From the NCBI GenBank assembly GCA_016125495.1, contig WGLQ01000008.1, positions 183,785-247,784 on the forward strand: 64,000 bases of DNA, in the 5' to 3' direction. This DNA is from Hyphomicrobiales bacterium (GTDB taxonomy: Bacteria; Pseudomonadota; Alphaproteobacteria; Rhizobiales; RI-29). Below are positions 31,796-42,239 of this stretch, piece after piece. The position numbers and the translations under genes are program-made. The notes under the pieces are model-generated. The model made no database searches. It was not told the origin of the DNA and saw only the letters and a list, made by a program, of their open reading frames with translations. The first letter of the stretch is position 1, and each line of letters begins with the position of its first letter.

Positions 31796-32367
31796 CGCGC
31801 GCCACCATCGCGGGCGATCGCGGCAAGCAGCGATCCCGTCGAGGCCAGTGCCGCAAATTCCTTGTCGAGGCTCGCGAGCGCCACGACGTGCACCGTATCG
31901 GCCGGAATGCGCTCGCCATTGAGGCCCTCGCGATCGAAGGCATAGCAGGCGTCGTGGGCGATGGTGACGGCAAAACCGAGATTGGCCGCCATCCTCGCCG
32001 TCGTGTTGACGCAGTGGTCACTCGATACGCCCGTCAAGACGAGGTCCATCTGTCCGGCGGTCCGCAGACGCTCCTCGAGCGTGGTGCCGATGAACGCCGA
32101 ATTGACCGATTTCGTGATGACCGCCTCGCCAGCCCTCGGCTCCGCGAACGGCTCCAGCGCGAAACCGGGCTTGTGCGGCTCGAGCGGCGAGCCGGGCGTG
32201 ACGCTGGCGTGGCGCACGTGCACCACGGGCCATCCTCGCTCGCGCCACGCCGAGAGCAAACAGGCCGCATTCTCCTCGGCGAGTGGGTTGTTGCGCCGGC
32301 CGTAATAGGAGGTTTCCCTGAGGCCCGTCTGCCAATCGACCAGCAACAGAGTGCTCGGCTTGGTCAT
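31792..32367 (-). CDS. Isochorismatase-like cysteine hydrolase
   Basis: 191 aa. The catalytic triad of the family is visible: Asp in LLLVDWQTGLRE, Lys in VITKSVNSAF and Cys in LTGVSSDHCVNTTARMA. Members hydrolyse amide or ether bonds of small molecules such as nicotinamide, carbamoyl compounds or isochorismate. The substrate is unknown here. It is translationally coupled to yhhQ. The ATG at 32367 is where homology begins; 17 upstream codons in frame are unlikely. Confidence 0.85.
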   Translation of the reverse strand: MTKPSTLLLVDWQTGLRETSYYGRRNNPLAEENAACLLSAWRERGWPVVHVRHASVTPGSPLEPHKPGFALEPFAEPRAGEAVITKSVNSAFIGTTLEERLRTAGQMDLVLTGVSSDHCVNTTARMAANLGFAVTIAHDACYAFDREGLNGERIPADTVHVVALASLDKEFAALASTGSLLAAIARDGGAR

Positions 32368-32468
32368 CGCTCGCTCCACGACAATGGCCGGCGCCACGGT
32401 TCGCCGCGTGGTTTGCACCGATCATGGCGGCCAGACAAGCAGCTTCCTTGGCCCCGCCGGTCCGGTCA

Positions 32469-33974
32469 TCAGTCCCGGTCGCCGGGCAGCTTGCGCAGCA
32501 CCGTCACCGCCGCCGACCGGCGGGCGCCCCGCTTGGCCGGGCGCAGGACGCGTGCGCTGGCGGCACGCGGCGCGTGCGACACCGCCACACCGCGCCCCGC
32601 CGCGATCGCGCCATCGTTGACGCGAGTCATGGCGCGGACTTGCCGCGCAGTGCTTGCGGCAACCGGTTGCGACATCACGCGCCCGGCCTCGATCGCGCCG
32701 GACCTGGTGGACGGAGCACCCGAGGCGGACACCGAAACGTCCCCGCCAGCGCCGGACGCCATGAGGGCAACGCCAGTCGTTGCGGCGCCCGCCGGACAGT
32801 TTCGCGGGAGATCGCGGATCGTGGTCGCCCCGACCCGGTTGCCGGCGGGATAGAAACGTGCCGCGTGGCTCGAGGCGAAGGACTTGGCCGGTGCCTCCGT
32901 CGGGCGGATGCCACGCCCGTCGATGACGACCCAGGTCGGCACGTAGCCGGCCGCGCCGACCCGAGCTTTTCCATCCCCTTGCCGCGTCAATTCGAGGATG
33001 CCAACGGCGCCGACGCGCTGCGCCTGCTGGCGCTGGTTGGAGAGAAAATTACCGAGTGAGTGGATGACCAACCCCTCGCGCCCGTCCGCCGTGACGTGCT
33101 TTTCCCAAGGCTGCAGCACGTGCGGATGCGCGCCGACGACGGCTGCCGCACCCGCCTCGATCGCCGCCCGCCCGAGCGCGCGCTGCTGAGCGATCGGATA
33201 GTGGCTGTCCTCGGCGCCCCAGTGCGGCGTCAGGATCACAGCATCGACGTCGCTGCGAGTAGCCAGTGAGCGGATCTCATCGAGTAGTTTCTCCTGCTCC
33301 GAAAAACAGAGCCGGATCTGACGCTTGGGATCGGGGATGCCGTTCGTCGAATAGGTGCAGGCAAGCCAGGCGACAGTCATTGCGCCGGCCTTCGTCAGGA
33401 CGTGCCACGGCCGCTCGGCCTCGCTCTCCTCCTGCCGGCGAGAGCCGGTGAAGGCGAGCCCGACGCGCTCGAGATGGTCGACGGTGCGATCGGCGCCGCG
33501 CGAACCGCGATCCATGGCGTGGTTGTTGGCGGTCGAGACGACATCGAAGCCCGTCGCCACCAGATCGTCGGCGATGGATGGATGAAAATTGAAGGAGACG
33601 TTCGGGAGTTGATAGCCGTAGACCCGCTCGTCCAGCCGCCAGCCGGGGTCGGGCGCCGCGCGCCCTCCAGCGGCAATCCCATCGGCGATCGGCGCCTCGA
33701 GGTTCGCATAGGCGAGATCGGCCGCCCCGATCAACGCGGACAAGGGCTCGAACATCGGGCGAAAACCGGATTTGCGATGAAAGGCGTGGCGGAGGATCTG
33801 CTTGTGCGGGATGATGTCGCCCATCACAGCGAGAGTGATCCGCTCACCCTCTTGGCAGCCAGCCGCGAATGTCAACGTGCGTTCGCCAGCCGCATGCGCG
33901 GGAACCGCCCCGCCCGAGAGCGCCAAGGAAACCGTCAGCGCCACGCTCCAGCGTGCCAGCCACGACCGCTCCAT
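32469..33974 (-). CDS. CapA family protein with basic C-terminal tail
   Basis: 501 aa. A signal peptide (1-30, ending PAHAAG) precedes a CapA/PGA-synthesis metallophosphatase-like domain: LAVMGDIIPHKQIL, YANLEAPIADG, FNFHPSIADDLVATGFDVVSTANNHAMDRGS, HWGAEDSHYP, VVGAHPHVLQPWEKH and SLGNFLSNQ. The His/Asp/Asn set matches calcineurin-like phosphoesterases. In Bacillus CapA helps poly-gamma-glutamate capsule export; no other capsule genes are here. The last 110 residues are Ala/Arg/Ser-rich low complexity without homology I recognise. The start at 33974 follows GGGAGCGGG. Confidence 0.88.
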   Translation of the reverse strand: MERSWLARWSVALTVSLALSGGAVPAHAAGERTLTFAAGCQEGERITLAVMGDIIPHKQILRHAFHRKSGFRPMFEPLSALIGAADLAYANLEAPIADGIAAGGRAAPDPGWRLDERVYGYQLPNVSFNFHPSIADDLVATGFDVVSTANNHAMDRGSRGADRTVDHLERVGLAFTGSRRQEESEAERPWHVLTKAGAMTVAWLACTYSTNGIPDPKRQIRLCFSEQEKLLDEIRSLATRSDVDAVILTPHWGAEDSHYPIAQQRALGRAAIEAGAAAVVGAHPHVLQPWEKHVTADGREGLVIHSLGNFLSNQRQQAQRVGAVGILELTRQGDGKARVGAAGYVPTWVVIDGRGIRPTEAPAKSFASSHAARFYPAGNRVGATTIRDLPRNCPAGAATTGVALMASGAGGDVSVSASGAPSTRSGAIEAGRVMSQPVAASTARQVRAMTRVNDGAIAAGRGVAVSHAPRAASARVLRPAKRGARRSAAVTVLRKLPGDRD

Positions 33975-34226
33975 ATCCCGCTCCCGCTGTCGATCTCGGC
34001 CGTCAGCGTGCAATCTGTTCGCGCGTGCGCAAACACCGAACGGCTCGCGGCCAATGATGCCGCACTCCATGTGTCCCGTTTGCAACGTTCAGCGGGCGGA
34101 GCGAGCCACCGGCCTGCGTTCACGGTGAACTGGCCCGCGTCGCCCGGGGCCTGTAGGTTGATGCCAACGTTGCCGGGGGGTGGTTCGGCGCCCGGCGATC
34201 GGCATGGCAGCGCGGGAGTTCACCGG

Positions 34227-34820
34227 ATGGACGAGGCAATCTGCAGGACCTGCGGCGCGGACTGGGCCACCGGGGCATTCACTGCCAACTGCCGCGCCTG
34301 CGGCGGTGGTGCGATGACGTTGCCGTGCCCGGTGTGCGGTGGCGCATGCGGGGCCCGCTGGCGGCGTGCGGTGCTCGACACCAGCGACACCGGCATCGCC
34401 CACTGGCTCGGCGCCTGCGCGAAGCACCAGGTCGAGGCGCCCGCGCCAGGCACGGCCCCCGCCCGCACCCTCGCTACCTTTCTTTTCCGTTTCGGCTATT
34501 TCACCCCGACCCAGGTGCGCAACATGCGCCGCCACCCCGAATGGGACGACGAGGACAGCGCCGCCGTTTTCATCCTCGCCGAGGACGAGCCCGCCGCGAT
34601 GGCTCTGGGGTTCGAATTCGCCGATGCGTTCGTTGCAAGACTCTATGAACTGGAGGCCATTCCCGATCCCGACGGCGCCTACACCTGGTCGCTCGCCACT
34701 TTCGCCCACTGGATCGAGACCGATCCCGCCGAGATCGCCGACGCGCGCGCATGGAGCGTCCCGACCATCGCCGGGACGACGGATATTCCTTCCGCCATCG
34801 CGCAATTCGCCGTGGACTGA
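34227..34820 (+). CDS. Unknown protein with N-terminal zinc-ribbon cysteines
   Basis: 197 aa. The first 45 residues hold seven cysteines in CxxC-like pairs (CRTCGADW, CRACGGG, CPVCGGAC), suggesting a zinc ribbon. The rest is soluble with no family I recognise: LATFLFRFGYFTPTQVRNMRRHPEWDDEDSAA, then an acidic segment and a C-terminal ARAWSVPTIAGTTDIPSAIAQFAVD. GGGAG precedes the ATG. It stands between the divergent CapA gene and a converging MBL gene, 13 bp away. Confidence 0.65.
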   Translation: MDEAICRTCGADWATGAFTANCRACGGGAMTLPCPVCGGACGARWRRAVLDTSDTGIAHWLGACAKHQVEAPAPGTAPARTLATFLFRFGYFTPTQVRNMRRHPEWDDEDSAAVFILAEDEPAAMALGFEFADAFVARLYELEAIPDPDGAYTWSLATFAHWIETDPAEIADARAWSVPTIAGTTDIPSAIAQFAVD

Positions 34821-34833
34821 ATCAGAACCACGT

Positions 34834-35643
34834 TCACGGCACGTCCTCGGACACCTCCAGGACCATCCCGTCGTGCGCCGGAACGACCCCCTCGGGCAGC
34901 TCGCGGCAGAGCGTTCCATAATCGAGGTCGATGTGCATGTGCGTGATCACGGCCTTGGCCGGTTGCACCCGTGCGATCCAGGCAAGCGCCTCCTCGAGCG
35001 AGAAATGCGAGGGGTGCGGCGTGTAGCGCAGCGCATCGACCACCCAGAGATCGAGCCCCTCCAGCGCCTCGAGCGACCCCTGCGGCAGATCGCTGACATC
35101 ACTCGAATAGGCGGCTCGACCGAACCGGAAGCCGAGGGAACGGATATCGCCATGCTGCTGTTCGAAGGCGAGGACCTCGATTTTTCCGCCGTTTCCCTCG
35201 ATCACGATCGGCGTGCCCGCTTCGATCCGCCGCTCCGTCAGGATCGGCGGATAAGCGCTTCCCTTGGGGGCGGCAAAGCAATAGCCGAACCGGGTCGTCA
35301 GGCTTTCGCTCGTTCCGGCATCCATGTAGACGGGAACGCGGGCCTTGGCGTTGTAGGCGAGGGCTCTCAGATCATCGAGGCCGTGGGTGTGATCGGCATG
35401 GTCGTGAGTGATGAGAACGCCATCCACCGTCGCCACGTCGGCCGTCAGAAGCTGCTGGCGCAGGTCGGGCGTCGCATCGACCAGCACGGTGGTGACGCCA
35501 CGTTCGCCGTAGCGCTGGACGAGGAGCGCACAGCGCAATCGCCGGTTGCGCGGTTCGGCCGGATCGCACGCCCCCCAGATATTTCCGATCCGCGGCACGC
35601 CTCCCGAGGACCCGCAGCCGAGGATGGTCAGCTTCAGTGTCAT
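34834..35643 (-). CDS. MBL-fold metallohydrolase, PhnP-like
   Basis: 269 aa. The metal-binding motif HDHADH is in LITHDHADHTHGLDDLR. LGCGSSGGVPRIGN at the N-terminus, the YSSDVSD Asp and the late ITHMHIDLDYGTL His match the PhnP-like cyclic-phosphate phosphodiesterase branch. The gene follows tatD with a 4-bp ATGA overlap, the usual metG-tatD-MBL order in alphaproteobacteria. No phosphonate genes are nearby, so the PhnP substrate should not be assumed. Confidence 0.9.
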   Translation of the reverse strand: MTLKLTILGCGSSGGVPRIGNIWGACDPAEPRNRRLRCALLVQRYGERGVTTVLVDATPDLRQQLLTADVATVDGVLITHDHADHTHGLDDLRALAYNAKARVPVYMDAGTSESLTTRFGYCFAAPKGSAYPPILTERRIEAGTPIVIEGNGGKIEVLAFEQQHGDIRSLGFRFGRAAYSSDVSDLPQGSLEALEGLDLWVVDALRYTPHPSHFSLEEALAWIARVQPAKAVITHMHIDLDYGTLCRELPEGVVPAHDGMVLEVSEDVP

Positions 35644-36443
35644 CGTCCGCTGGCCTCCACGAGGCTCTCCGGCCCGACCTTGGAATAGAGAGAAAGGAAG
35701 TTCGCGGTGGTGATCCGCTCGATCTCCCCGACCGCGACGCCGCGGACCTCGGCAAGGCAGGCGGCCGTGTGGACGACGAACGCAGGCTCGTTGCGCTTGC
35801 CCCTCAACGGATGCGGCGCAAGGTAGGGGGCGTCGGTCTCGACCAGTACGCGGTCGGCCGGCAGTTCGGCGGCGATGGCCCGCAGCGCCTCGCTGGTCTT
35901 GAACGTCAGAACCCCGGAAAAGGAGACATAGAGGCCGATCGCCACGGCACGCATCGCCAGATCCCGGCCGCCGGTGAAACAGTGCAGGACCGCCTTGAAG
36001 GCCCCGCGCGCCATTTCCTCCTCGAGGATGCGAGCCATGTCGTCGTCGGCGTCACGCGAATGGATGACGAGCGGCAGGCCAGTGCGCCGCGCCGCCTCGA
36101 TGTGCCGGCGAAAACCCTCCTCCTGGGCCACCCGCGGCGCCTTGTCGTAATAGTAGTCCAGCCCCGCCTCGCCGATCGCGACCACCTTGGGATGCACGGC
36201 GCGCGCGACGATTTCCTCGACCGCGATGTCGAGTTCCTGATCGGCGTTGTGCGGATGCGTGCCGACGCTGCAATAAACCCCATCGAGGGGAGCGACCATC
36301 GCCAGCAACCGATCGTGCTCTCGAATGCGCGTCGAGATGCTCACCATCGCCGCGACACCCGCCGCCCTCGCACGGTCGATCACCGCGGCGCGATCCTCGT
36401 CGAACTGACCAAAGTCGAGATGGCAGTGGTGGTCGACCAGCAT
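35640..36443 (-). CDS. tatD: TatD family deoxyribonuclease
   Basis: 267 aa TIM-barrel metal-dependent hydrolase. Motifs: DHHCHLDF near the start, GTHPHNAD, IGEAGLDYYYDKAPR, LVIHSRDADDD, LHCFTGG and VETDAPYLAPHPLRGKRNEP. All expected metal ligands are present. TatD proteins act as DNA 3' exonucleases. The gene lies 5 bp after metG and overlaps the MBL gene by 4 bp. Confidence 0.95.
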   Translation of the reverse strand: MLVDHHCHLDFGQFDEDRAAVIDRARAAGVAAMVSISTRIREHDRLLAMVAPLDGVYCSVGTHPHNADQELDIAVEEIVARAVHPKVVAIGEAGLDYYYDKAPRVAQEEGFRRHIEAARRTGLPLVIHSRDADDDMARILEEEMARGAFKAVLHCFTGGRDLAMRAVAIGLYVSFSGVLTFKTSEALRAIAAELPADRVLVETDAPYLAPHPLRGKRNEPAFVVHTAACLAEVRGVAVGEIERITTANFLSLYSKVGPESLVEASGR

Positions 36444-36448
36444 CAGCC

Positions 36449-38014
36449 TCAACTCTCCCCGCCGGCGGCCTCGTCCTCCACATAGCGGGGGAAAACGGGC
36501 ACGGGCTTTTCGATCGGGGTTCCCGGAGCCAGTCGCCGGGAAGGATGGAGCGCCTCGAAGGAGCGGGCCTCGGCCGGTTGCGCCAGAAGATCGAGCAGCC
36601 GCCCGGCGCTCGCCGGCACCACCGGTTGCGCGAGAACGGCGATCTGGCGAACGACCTCCGCCGTGACGTAGAGCACGCTGGCCATGCGCGCTGGATCGCT
36701 CTTGCGCAGCGCCCACGGCTCCTGGCCCGCGAAATAGCGGTTCGCCTCGCCCACCACGTTCCACACCGTCTCGAGGTAGACGTGGATCGCCTGGCGATCG
36801 AGGGCCTCGCGCGCCGCCGGCAGCATTCCATCCGCCATCGCCAGCAGCGCCTCGTCGGCGGCCTGGAATGGTCCCGGCTCCGGCACCCGACCGCCGCAGT
36901 TCTTGGCGATCATCGAGAGCGAGCGCTGCGCGAGGTTGCCGAGGTCGTTGGCGAGATCGGCGTTGATGCGGTTGACCAGAACCTCCTTGGTATAGCTCCC
37001 GTCCTGACCGAACTTGACCTCGCGCATCGCGAAATAGCGCATCTGGTCGACACCGAACTCTTTCGCCATGGCGAAGGGATCGAGGACGTTGCCGACCGAC
37101 TTGGACATTTTTTCCCCACGACTGAGGAGAAGTCCGTGCGCGAACACCCGGCGCGGCGGCTCGATGCCGGCCGACATCAGGAACGCCGGCCAGTAGACCG
37201 CGTGGAACCGCACGATGTCCTTGCCGATGACGTGCACGTCCGCCGGCCAGAAAGTTCGCCAGGTTTCGCTCGTCTCGTCCGGAAATCCGACCCCGGTGAT
37301 ATAGTTGGTGAGTGCGTCGATCCATACGTACATCACGTGCTCGGGATCGCCCGGGACCGGCACGCCCCAGTCGAGCGAGGCACGCGAGATCGAAAGATCC
37401 TCGAGCCCGCTCTTGACGAAACTCACCACCTCGTTGCGCCGCTCGGGCGGGAGAATGAAATCCGGATGGGCGTCGTAGTATGCGAGCAGCCGGTCCTGGT
37501 AGCGCGACAGCCGGAAGCGGTACGTTTTTTCTTCCGCCCACTCCACCGGCGAGCCGAGCGGTTCGCGCCTGACGCCGTCGTCGCCGACCGTCGTCTCGCT
37601 CTCCTTGAAGAATGCCTCCTGGCGCACCGAGTACCAGCCGCCGTAACTGTCGAGGTAGATGTCGCCGGCCGCCGCCATGCGCCGCCAGAGTTCCTGCACC
37701 GAGGCATGGTGACGCGGCTCGCTGGTGCGCAGAAAATCATCGTTGGAAATGTCGAAGGCCGCGAGCAGATCGGCAAAGCGCCGCGACACGCGGTCGACGA
37801 GCTGTTGTGGTGTGATGCCTTCCTTTTCGGCGCTCTGCTTGATCTTGAGGCCGTGCTCGTCGGTACCGGTCAGGTAGAACACCTTGCGACCGTCGAGCCT
37901 TTGAAAGCGGGCCAGCACGTCGCAGGCGATCGACGTATAGGCGTGGCCGAAATGCGGCTCGGCGTTCGGATAGTAGATCGGCGTAGAAATGTAGAATGGA
38001 TCGCGCCCGCCCAT
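36449..38014 (-). CDS. metG: Methionine--tRNA ligase
   Basis: 521 aa class I synthetase. The HIGH motif is HFGHAYT, the signature KMSKS is in [10 protein letters not shown], and [14 protein letters not shown] is typical. The zinc knuckle cysteines of the long E. coli form are absent and there is no C-terminal tRNA-binding extension, so this is the short alphaproteobacterial form. The ATG at 38014 begins [21 protein letters not shown]. The frame is open far upstream, over holB, but that part is only antisense noise of another frame. Confidence 0.96.
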   Translation of the reverse strand: MGGRDPFYISTPIYYPNAEPHFGHAYTSIACDVLARFQRLDGRKVFYLTGTDEHGLKIKQSAEKEGITPQQLVDRVSRRFADLLAAFDISNDDFLRTSEPRHHASVQELWRRMAAAGDIYLDSYGGWYSVRQEAFFKESETTVGDDGVRREPLGSPVEWAEEKTYRFRLSRYQDRLLAYYDAHPDFILPPERRNEVVSFVKSGLEDLSISRASLDWGVPVPGDPEHVMYVWIDALTNYITGVGFPDETSETWRTFWPADVHVIGKDIVRFHAVYWPAFLMSAGIEPPRRVFAHGLLLSRGEKMSKSVGNVLDPFAMAKEFGVDQMRYFAMREVKFGQDGSYTKEVLVNRINADLANDLGNLAQRSLSMIAKNCGGRVPEPGPFQAADEALLAMADGMLPAAREALDRQAIHVYLETVWNVVGEANRYFAGQEPWALRKSDPARMASVLYVTAEVVRQIAVLAQPVVPASAGRLLDLLAQPAEARSFEALHPSRRLAPGTPIEKPVPVFPRYVEDEAAGGES

Positions 38015-38081
38015 CGCCCGACACCCTCTTGCGCTGACCTGGTTGGCCCGCCACCCGCGCGCGCACCTCGCGGCGCAATGA

Positions 38082-39251
38082 TCAGCCGCGCGTTGCCGCC
38101 TCGATGCGCAGGAACGCCTCCAGGATGAAGGAACGACGGTCGAGATTGAGGAGATCGACCTCGGCCCGTTCGCGCTGGAGTGTTTCCCACAGCGATGCCC
38201 ACTGCGCAACCTTTTGCGGCGATCCGAGGTGTCGCGAGAGGGCGAGGGCGAGGCGATTGTCGCCAGCCGACGTGCCGGCGGCGGCGCCCCGCACCGCGAC
38301 GGCCACCGCCCCCGCCAGAAGATCGAGCGCCATGTTGTAGCTCGCCTCGTTCTGGCTGCCGGCGAGGCGCTCGGAAAGGCGCGCAAGCCCGCTTCGATCG
38401 AGCCGGGGCAACCCTTCGAGGAGGCCGCTGATCTCGCGATAAAGGGCCATGCCGTCGACCGCGACGAGTTGCAGCACGCGCCTCGGCGCACCGTTCGCCA
38501 GTTCCGCGATCTCCTGGAGCGCCGCCCCGTCCGGTACGTCGATCGCGCCGCCCGCTGCCCCGGCGGCTCTTGCCGAGGATACCGCCGCCGCAACCGCCTG
38601 GTGCAACGGCTCGGGAGCGAGCGGTTGGAGCCGCAAGGTCCTGCAGCGCGAATGGATCGTCGCCAGCAGCTTGCCGGGTGCCGATGTGACGATGAGGAAG
38701 AGCGAGCGCGCCGGCGGCTCCTCGAGGGTCTTCAGGAGGGCGTTGGCGGCGCTGACGGTCATTTCCTCGGCCGCATCCACCACCACGACGCGCCAACACC
38801 CGGCGGCGGCGGTCTGCGTCATGAAGCCGCGCAGCCGGCGAACTTCATCGACCCCGATCTGTGATGGCGTGCGCTTTTTTTGTGGATCGTAGGCCCGTCG
38901 CAGGATCATCAGCCCCGGATGGGACATCGCCCGCACCTGACGGGTCGTTCGCCCATCGGGGTCGACGGCAAGGCCGCCACCGCTACCACCCGCCGAGCGC
39001 TCGCCCGGCTCGGCCAGAACGAAACGGGCCATCCGGTAGGCGAGAGTTGCCTTGCCGATTCCGCGCGGTCCGGCGATCAGGAAGGCATGGTGGAGATGGC
39101 CGGCGATGAAGCCTTCGGCGAGCAGCGCTTCCTGGGGCTCGTGTCCGTGCAGCACCAGCGTTTCCCGGGGGTGCGGGAACCCTTCGAGCCGGTCGACCTC
39201 GGCCACCGTATCGACCTCGGTATCGGCCTCCTTGCGCCGCCGGGCGCTCAT
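38082..39251 (-). CDS. holB: DNA polymerase III subunit delta'
   Basis: 389 aa clamp-loader subunit. Walker A-like [14 protein letters not shown], then [58 protein letters not shown], which carries the sensor 1 and LLKTLEEPP signature of HolB/DnaX-type AAA proteins. The C-terminal helical domain follows. It overlaps tmk by 4 bp (ATGA, 39248-39251) and precedes metG. Confidence 0.95.
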   Translation of the reverse strand: MSARRRKEADTEVDTVAEVDRLEGFPHPRETLVLHGHEPQEALLAEGFIAGHLHHAFLIAGPRGIGKATLAYRMARFVLAEPGERSAGGSGGGLAVDPDGRTTRQVRAMSHPGLMILRRAYDPQKKRTPSQIGVDEVRRLRGFMTQTAAAGCWRVVVVDAAEEMTVSAANALLKTLEEPPARSLFLIVTSAPGKLLATIHSRCRTLRLQPLAPEPLHQAVAAAVSSARAAGAAGGAIDVPDGAALQEIAELANGAPRRVLQLVAVDGMALYREISGLLEGLPRLDRSGLARLSERLAGSQNEASYNMALDLLAGAVAVAVRGAAAGTSAGDNRLALALSRHLGSPQKVAQWASLWETLQRERAEVDLLNLDRRSFILEAFLRIEAATRG

Positions 39252-39928
39252 GGCGCGAGCCGCGCCTCGACCACGGCCCAGACCGCCGCCGCGACGTCCG
39301 CCACTTCGCCCTCGGCCGCGACCACGACACAGCGCTCCGGCTCATTTGCCGCGATCGTGCGGAATGCCTCGCGCAATCGCGCATGATAGGCGAGGTCCCG
39401 TGCCTCGTAGCGATCGGGGTGCTCGCCCTCGCCGCGCCGGCGGGCACGCCCGAGCCCCACTTCGGGCGCGAGATCGAGGATGATGGTGAGATCGGGCAGG
39501 AGGCCGCCGGTCGAAATGCGCTCGAGGTCGGCGATGACGCCCGGAGCGAGCCCGCCCGCCGCGCCCTGATAAGCGCGGGTCGAATCGATGAAGCGATCGC
39601 AGATCACCCAGCGGCCCGCCGCCAGCGCCGGCTCGATGACGCGCGCGACGTGATCGGCCCGCGCCGCCGAAAAAACGAGGGCATCGGCGAGCGCCACCCG
39701 CTCGGGCGCGTCCGCACCGAGAAGCAGGCCGCGCGCGACATCGGCAAAGGGCGTTCCGCCCGGCTCGCGGGTCGACGTCACGGCGTGCCCAAGGGCCTCG
39801 AGGCGTTTTGTCAGCAGGCCCTGCTGGGTCGATTTGCCGGCCCCTTCGCCGCCCTCGAGCGATATGAAGCGACCGCGCACCGGTGCCGGTGCGCCCGCCG
39901 CCAGCCGCGCCTCGGAGGGTTGATCCAT
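39248..39928 (-). CDS. tmk: Thymidylate kinase
   Basis: 226 aa. It phosphorylates dTMP. The P-loop is LEGGEGAGKST, the DRx region is ICDRFIDSTRAYQG, and TREPGGTPFADVAR is the dTMP-binding stretch. The ATG at 39928 gives a 27-residue N-terminal extension before the conserved RGRFISLEGGEG; a start further downstream is possible. It is the first gene of the coupled tmk-holB pair and follows dacA. Confidence 0.95.
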   Translation of the reverse strand: MDQPSEARLAAGAPAPVRGRFISLEGGEGAGKSTQQGLLTKRLEALGHAVTSTREPGGTPFADVARGLLLGADAPERVALADALVFSAARADHVARVIEPALAAGRWVICDRFIDSTRAYQGAAGGLAPGVIADLERISTGGLLPDLTIILDLAPEVGLGRARRRGEGEHPDRYEARDLAYHARLREAFRTIAANEPERCVVVAAEGEVADVAAAVWAVVEARLAP

Positions 39929-40020
39929 GGCCGGGCCTTGCCGCACCGGCCAGTCACTGTCAAGCATACCCGGCCAGCCCGGTGCGCTTCTCCCTGCGAC
40001 CCTTGCCTGGCCCGGCGGAG

Positions 40021-41196
40021 CTACAGAATCCAGCCAAAGGCCAGATGCAGCAGCGAGTCGAAACCGCGCCGGAAGATGCTGCCTTGCTCGACGTCCTCGG
40101 CGGCATAGAGCGGAACCTCGCTCTCGGCATCCTTGCTGGCGGAAACCCGCAGCACGGCGATCTGATCGCCTCGTCGCACCGGCGGCTTGATCGGCCCGGT
40201 GTAGACCACCCGGGCGCGTAGCTTGCTGCGGCTGTTCGAAAAACGTGGCAGCAGCACCCTGACCCCGCCGTTGCCGATGAGCGGCACATAGAAGCGATCG
40301 CCGCCCCAGACCCGCGCCTCGCTCACCACCTCACCCTGCTCGAAGAGGCGGAATTCCTTGAAGCCCTTGATGCCCCATTCATAGAGCCGCTGGGCCTCCT
40401 CCTTGCGCTCCTGCATGGTCTTGAGGCCATTGACGACGAGGATCAGGCGGCGCCCGTCCTGAACACCGGACGCCACGAGCCCGTAACCCGACTCCTTGAT
40501 GAAGCCGGTCTTCAGTCCGTCGACGCCAATATCGAGATAGAGCAGCGGATTGCGATTGACGAACTTGTATCTCTTGTAGTCGTAGCGGCGCTGCGAGAAG
40601 TATCGGTAGTAATCCGGATATTCCTGAATGACGTGCGCGGCCAGCAGCGCGAGTTCACGCGCTGTCATGAGCTGATCGGGATGCGGAAGTCCGGTCGGAT
40701 TGCCGAACGTCGATTTGGTGAGCCCGATGCGGCGGGCATAGGCGATCATGAGCTGGGCAAAGGCCTGCTCGCTGCCGGCCATGCCTTCGGCAATGGCGAT
40801 CGCGGCATCGTTGCCCGACTGAACGATCAGCCCCTGGAGCAATTCCGACAGCTTTTCGCGCGAGTTGAGCGTGACGAACATCGCCGCGGCCCCCGATGGC
40901 GCGCCACCGGTCCGCCAGGCATGCTCGCTCATGAGGAATTCGTCGTCCGGCCGCAGCTGGCCGTCCTTCAGAGCCTTGAAGACGACCGCGATGGTCATCA
41001 GCTTGCTCATGCTGGCGGGCGACATGAGCTCGTCGGCGTTCTTTTGAAAGAGCACCGCGCCGGTATCGAGATCCATGAGGAATGCGAATTTGGCGCGGGT
41101 CTGGAACTGAGCCTCGGCCGGCAGGACGCCAATGATCAAGGCCAGCGCGCAAACCAGCAGCACGCCCGCCGACCGCAACCGCATCGCGATGGCCAT
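40021..41196 (-). CDS. dacA: D-alanyl-D-alanine carboxypeptidase
   Basis: 391 aa penicillin-binding protein that trims the terminal D-Ala of peptidoglycan stem peptides. A signal peptide (MAIAMRLRSAGVLLVC..., ending AEAQ) directs export. The SxxK motif is SMSKLM, SxN is QSGNDA and KTG is DGLKTGFI. The C-terminal PBP5-C beta-domain and an amphipathic end (RRGFDSLLHLAFGWIL) suggest peripheral membrane anchoring. I prefer the ATG at 41196 since it begins a perfect signal peptide after GGGGGATGG; an in-frame ATG at 41238 also has GGGGTGAG. Confidence 0.94.
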   Translation of the reverse strand: MAIAMRLRSAGVLLVCALALIIGVLPAEAQFQTRAKFAFLMDLDTGAVLFQKNADELMSPASMSKLMTIAVVFKALKDGQLRPDDEFLMSEHAWRTGGAPSGAAAMFVTLNSREKLSELLQGLIVQSGNDAAIAIAEGMAGSEQAFAQLMIAYARRIGLTKSTFGNPTGLPHPDQLMTARELALLAAHVIQEYPDYYRYFSQRRYDYKRYKFVNRNPLLYLDIGVDGLKTGFIKESGYGLVASGVQDGRRLILVVNGLKTMQERKEEAQRLYEWGIKGFKEFRLFEQGEVVSEARVWGGDRFYVPLIGNGGVRVLLPRFSNSRSKLRARVVYTGPIKPPVRRGDQIAVLRVSASKDAESEVPLYAAEDVEQGSIFRRGFDSLLHLAFGWIL

Positions 41197-41319
41197 CACG
41201 CCATCCCCCGTTCGCCGCATGTCGAAGGTACTAGCCATGGCTCACCCCGAGCCGCATCGAGCGCGCGCAGTATTCGCCGGACGCCCGCGAACCGCCCATC
41301 GCGCAACCGGCACGGCGCC

Positions 41320-41706
41320 TCAGTTGACGATGTGGGCGGTACCGCTGCGTCCGTCGCTCCGCCGCCAATGAACGGTATTGCCTTCCTTGCGGAACGAGAA
41401 GCAGTAAGCCTGCCCGTCCTCCCACTTCGACCAACGCTGGCAGAGCTGATCGCCGGAGACCCACCAGCTTCCGCGATCCTTCCTCGAACCCGTGTAGCTG
41501 ACCAGAACAGTCGTTGCCTCGCCCACCATCGTCCCATTGGCTCGATAGCGGATCGGCATGGTTCCGAGCGGGGTGCTAAGTCTCAGCGTCTTTCCACTTA
41601 GTGCGCGCTTGAGGGCGGCACCATCCAGCCCGCCAGAGTCCGCCCATGCCGGCGCCACCGCGAACATCGACAGAAACCAAACCAGAACGAACCCGACCCG
41701 AACCAT
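41320..41706 (-). CDS. Small secreted protein of unknown function
   Basis: 128 aa. A signal peptide (MVRVGFVLVWFLSMFAVAPAWA) is followed by a domain of about 95 residues. It contains LSGKTLRLSTPLGTMPIRYRANGTMVGEA, two cysteines (in GDQLCQRW and QAYCFSF) and a closing WRRSDGRSGTAHI. The layout recalls small conserved alphaproteobacterial periplasmic proteins with a beta-rich fold, but I cannot name the family. AGAGGG lies upstream of 41706; the ATG at 41724 has its site too close. Confidence 0.7.
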   Translation of the reverse strand: MVRVGFVLVWFLSMFAVAPAWADSGGLDGAALKRALSGKTLRLSTPLGTMPIRYRANGTMVGEATTVLVSYTGSRKDRGSWWVSGDQLCQRWSKWEDGQAYCFSFRKEGNTVHWRRSDGRSGTAHIVN

Positions 41707-42239
41707 ACCTTGCCCTCTTTGCATCCCCTTGCACCGATCGCGAGCGCGATCGGAACTGCCTTAAACCAACAATGAAGTCCGAAATAGGACGCGGTGCACG
41801 CCCGCGCCGCTCGCTTGTTTAATCCGCCCTTCCCGAGAGGCGACACAGCCACGCGTGACGTTAGCCGCACTACCTCACGGGCCTTCCGCGTTACGGCTGG
41901 ACGCCAGCTCGCCAGTCCTTGGACCGGAGCCTGCGGGTCACCGATACCGACCGCACTAGCCGTCCGTCGACCCGCTCTCCTTCATGCAGCAGTGCGACTT
42001 TCAGGGCCATGAAGCACAACCAATCAAAACGCGAATAATAACCCTGAAATGCAACCACAGATTGCGCTCGATATCGACACGATCCCCCCGACGCCCGACC
42101 TCTCGTACGCCTCGGTCGCGTTCCGTTGTTGCGCGGCGCGGCCCGGCACCGCCGCCAGCGACGCCAACCATCCGATGAACCGAGGATCGGTGGTCGACGG
42201 CCACCTACGCCGTTTTCCATACGATGCGTCGGACAGCGT

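Noticed and set aside
36449..38593. Longer metG reading frame to 38593
   Set aside because: Homology and the start [11 protein letters not shown] begin at 38014; the upstream part is out-of-frame holB sequence.
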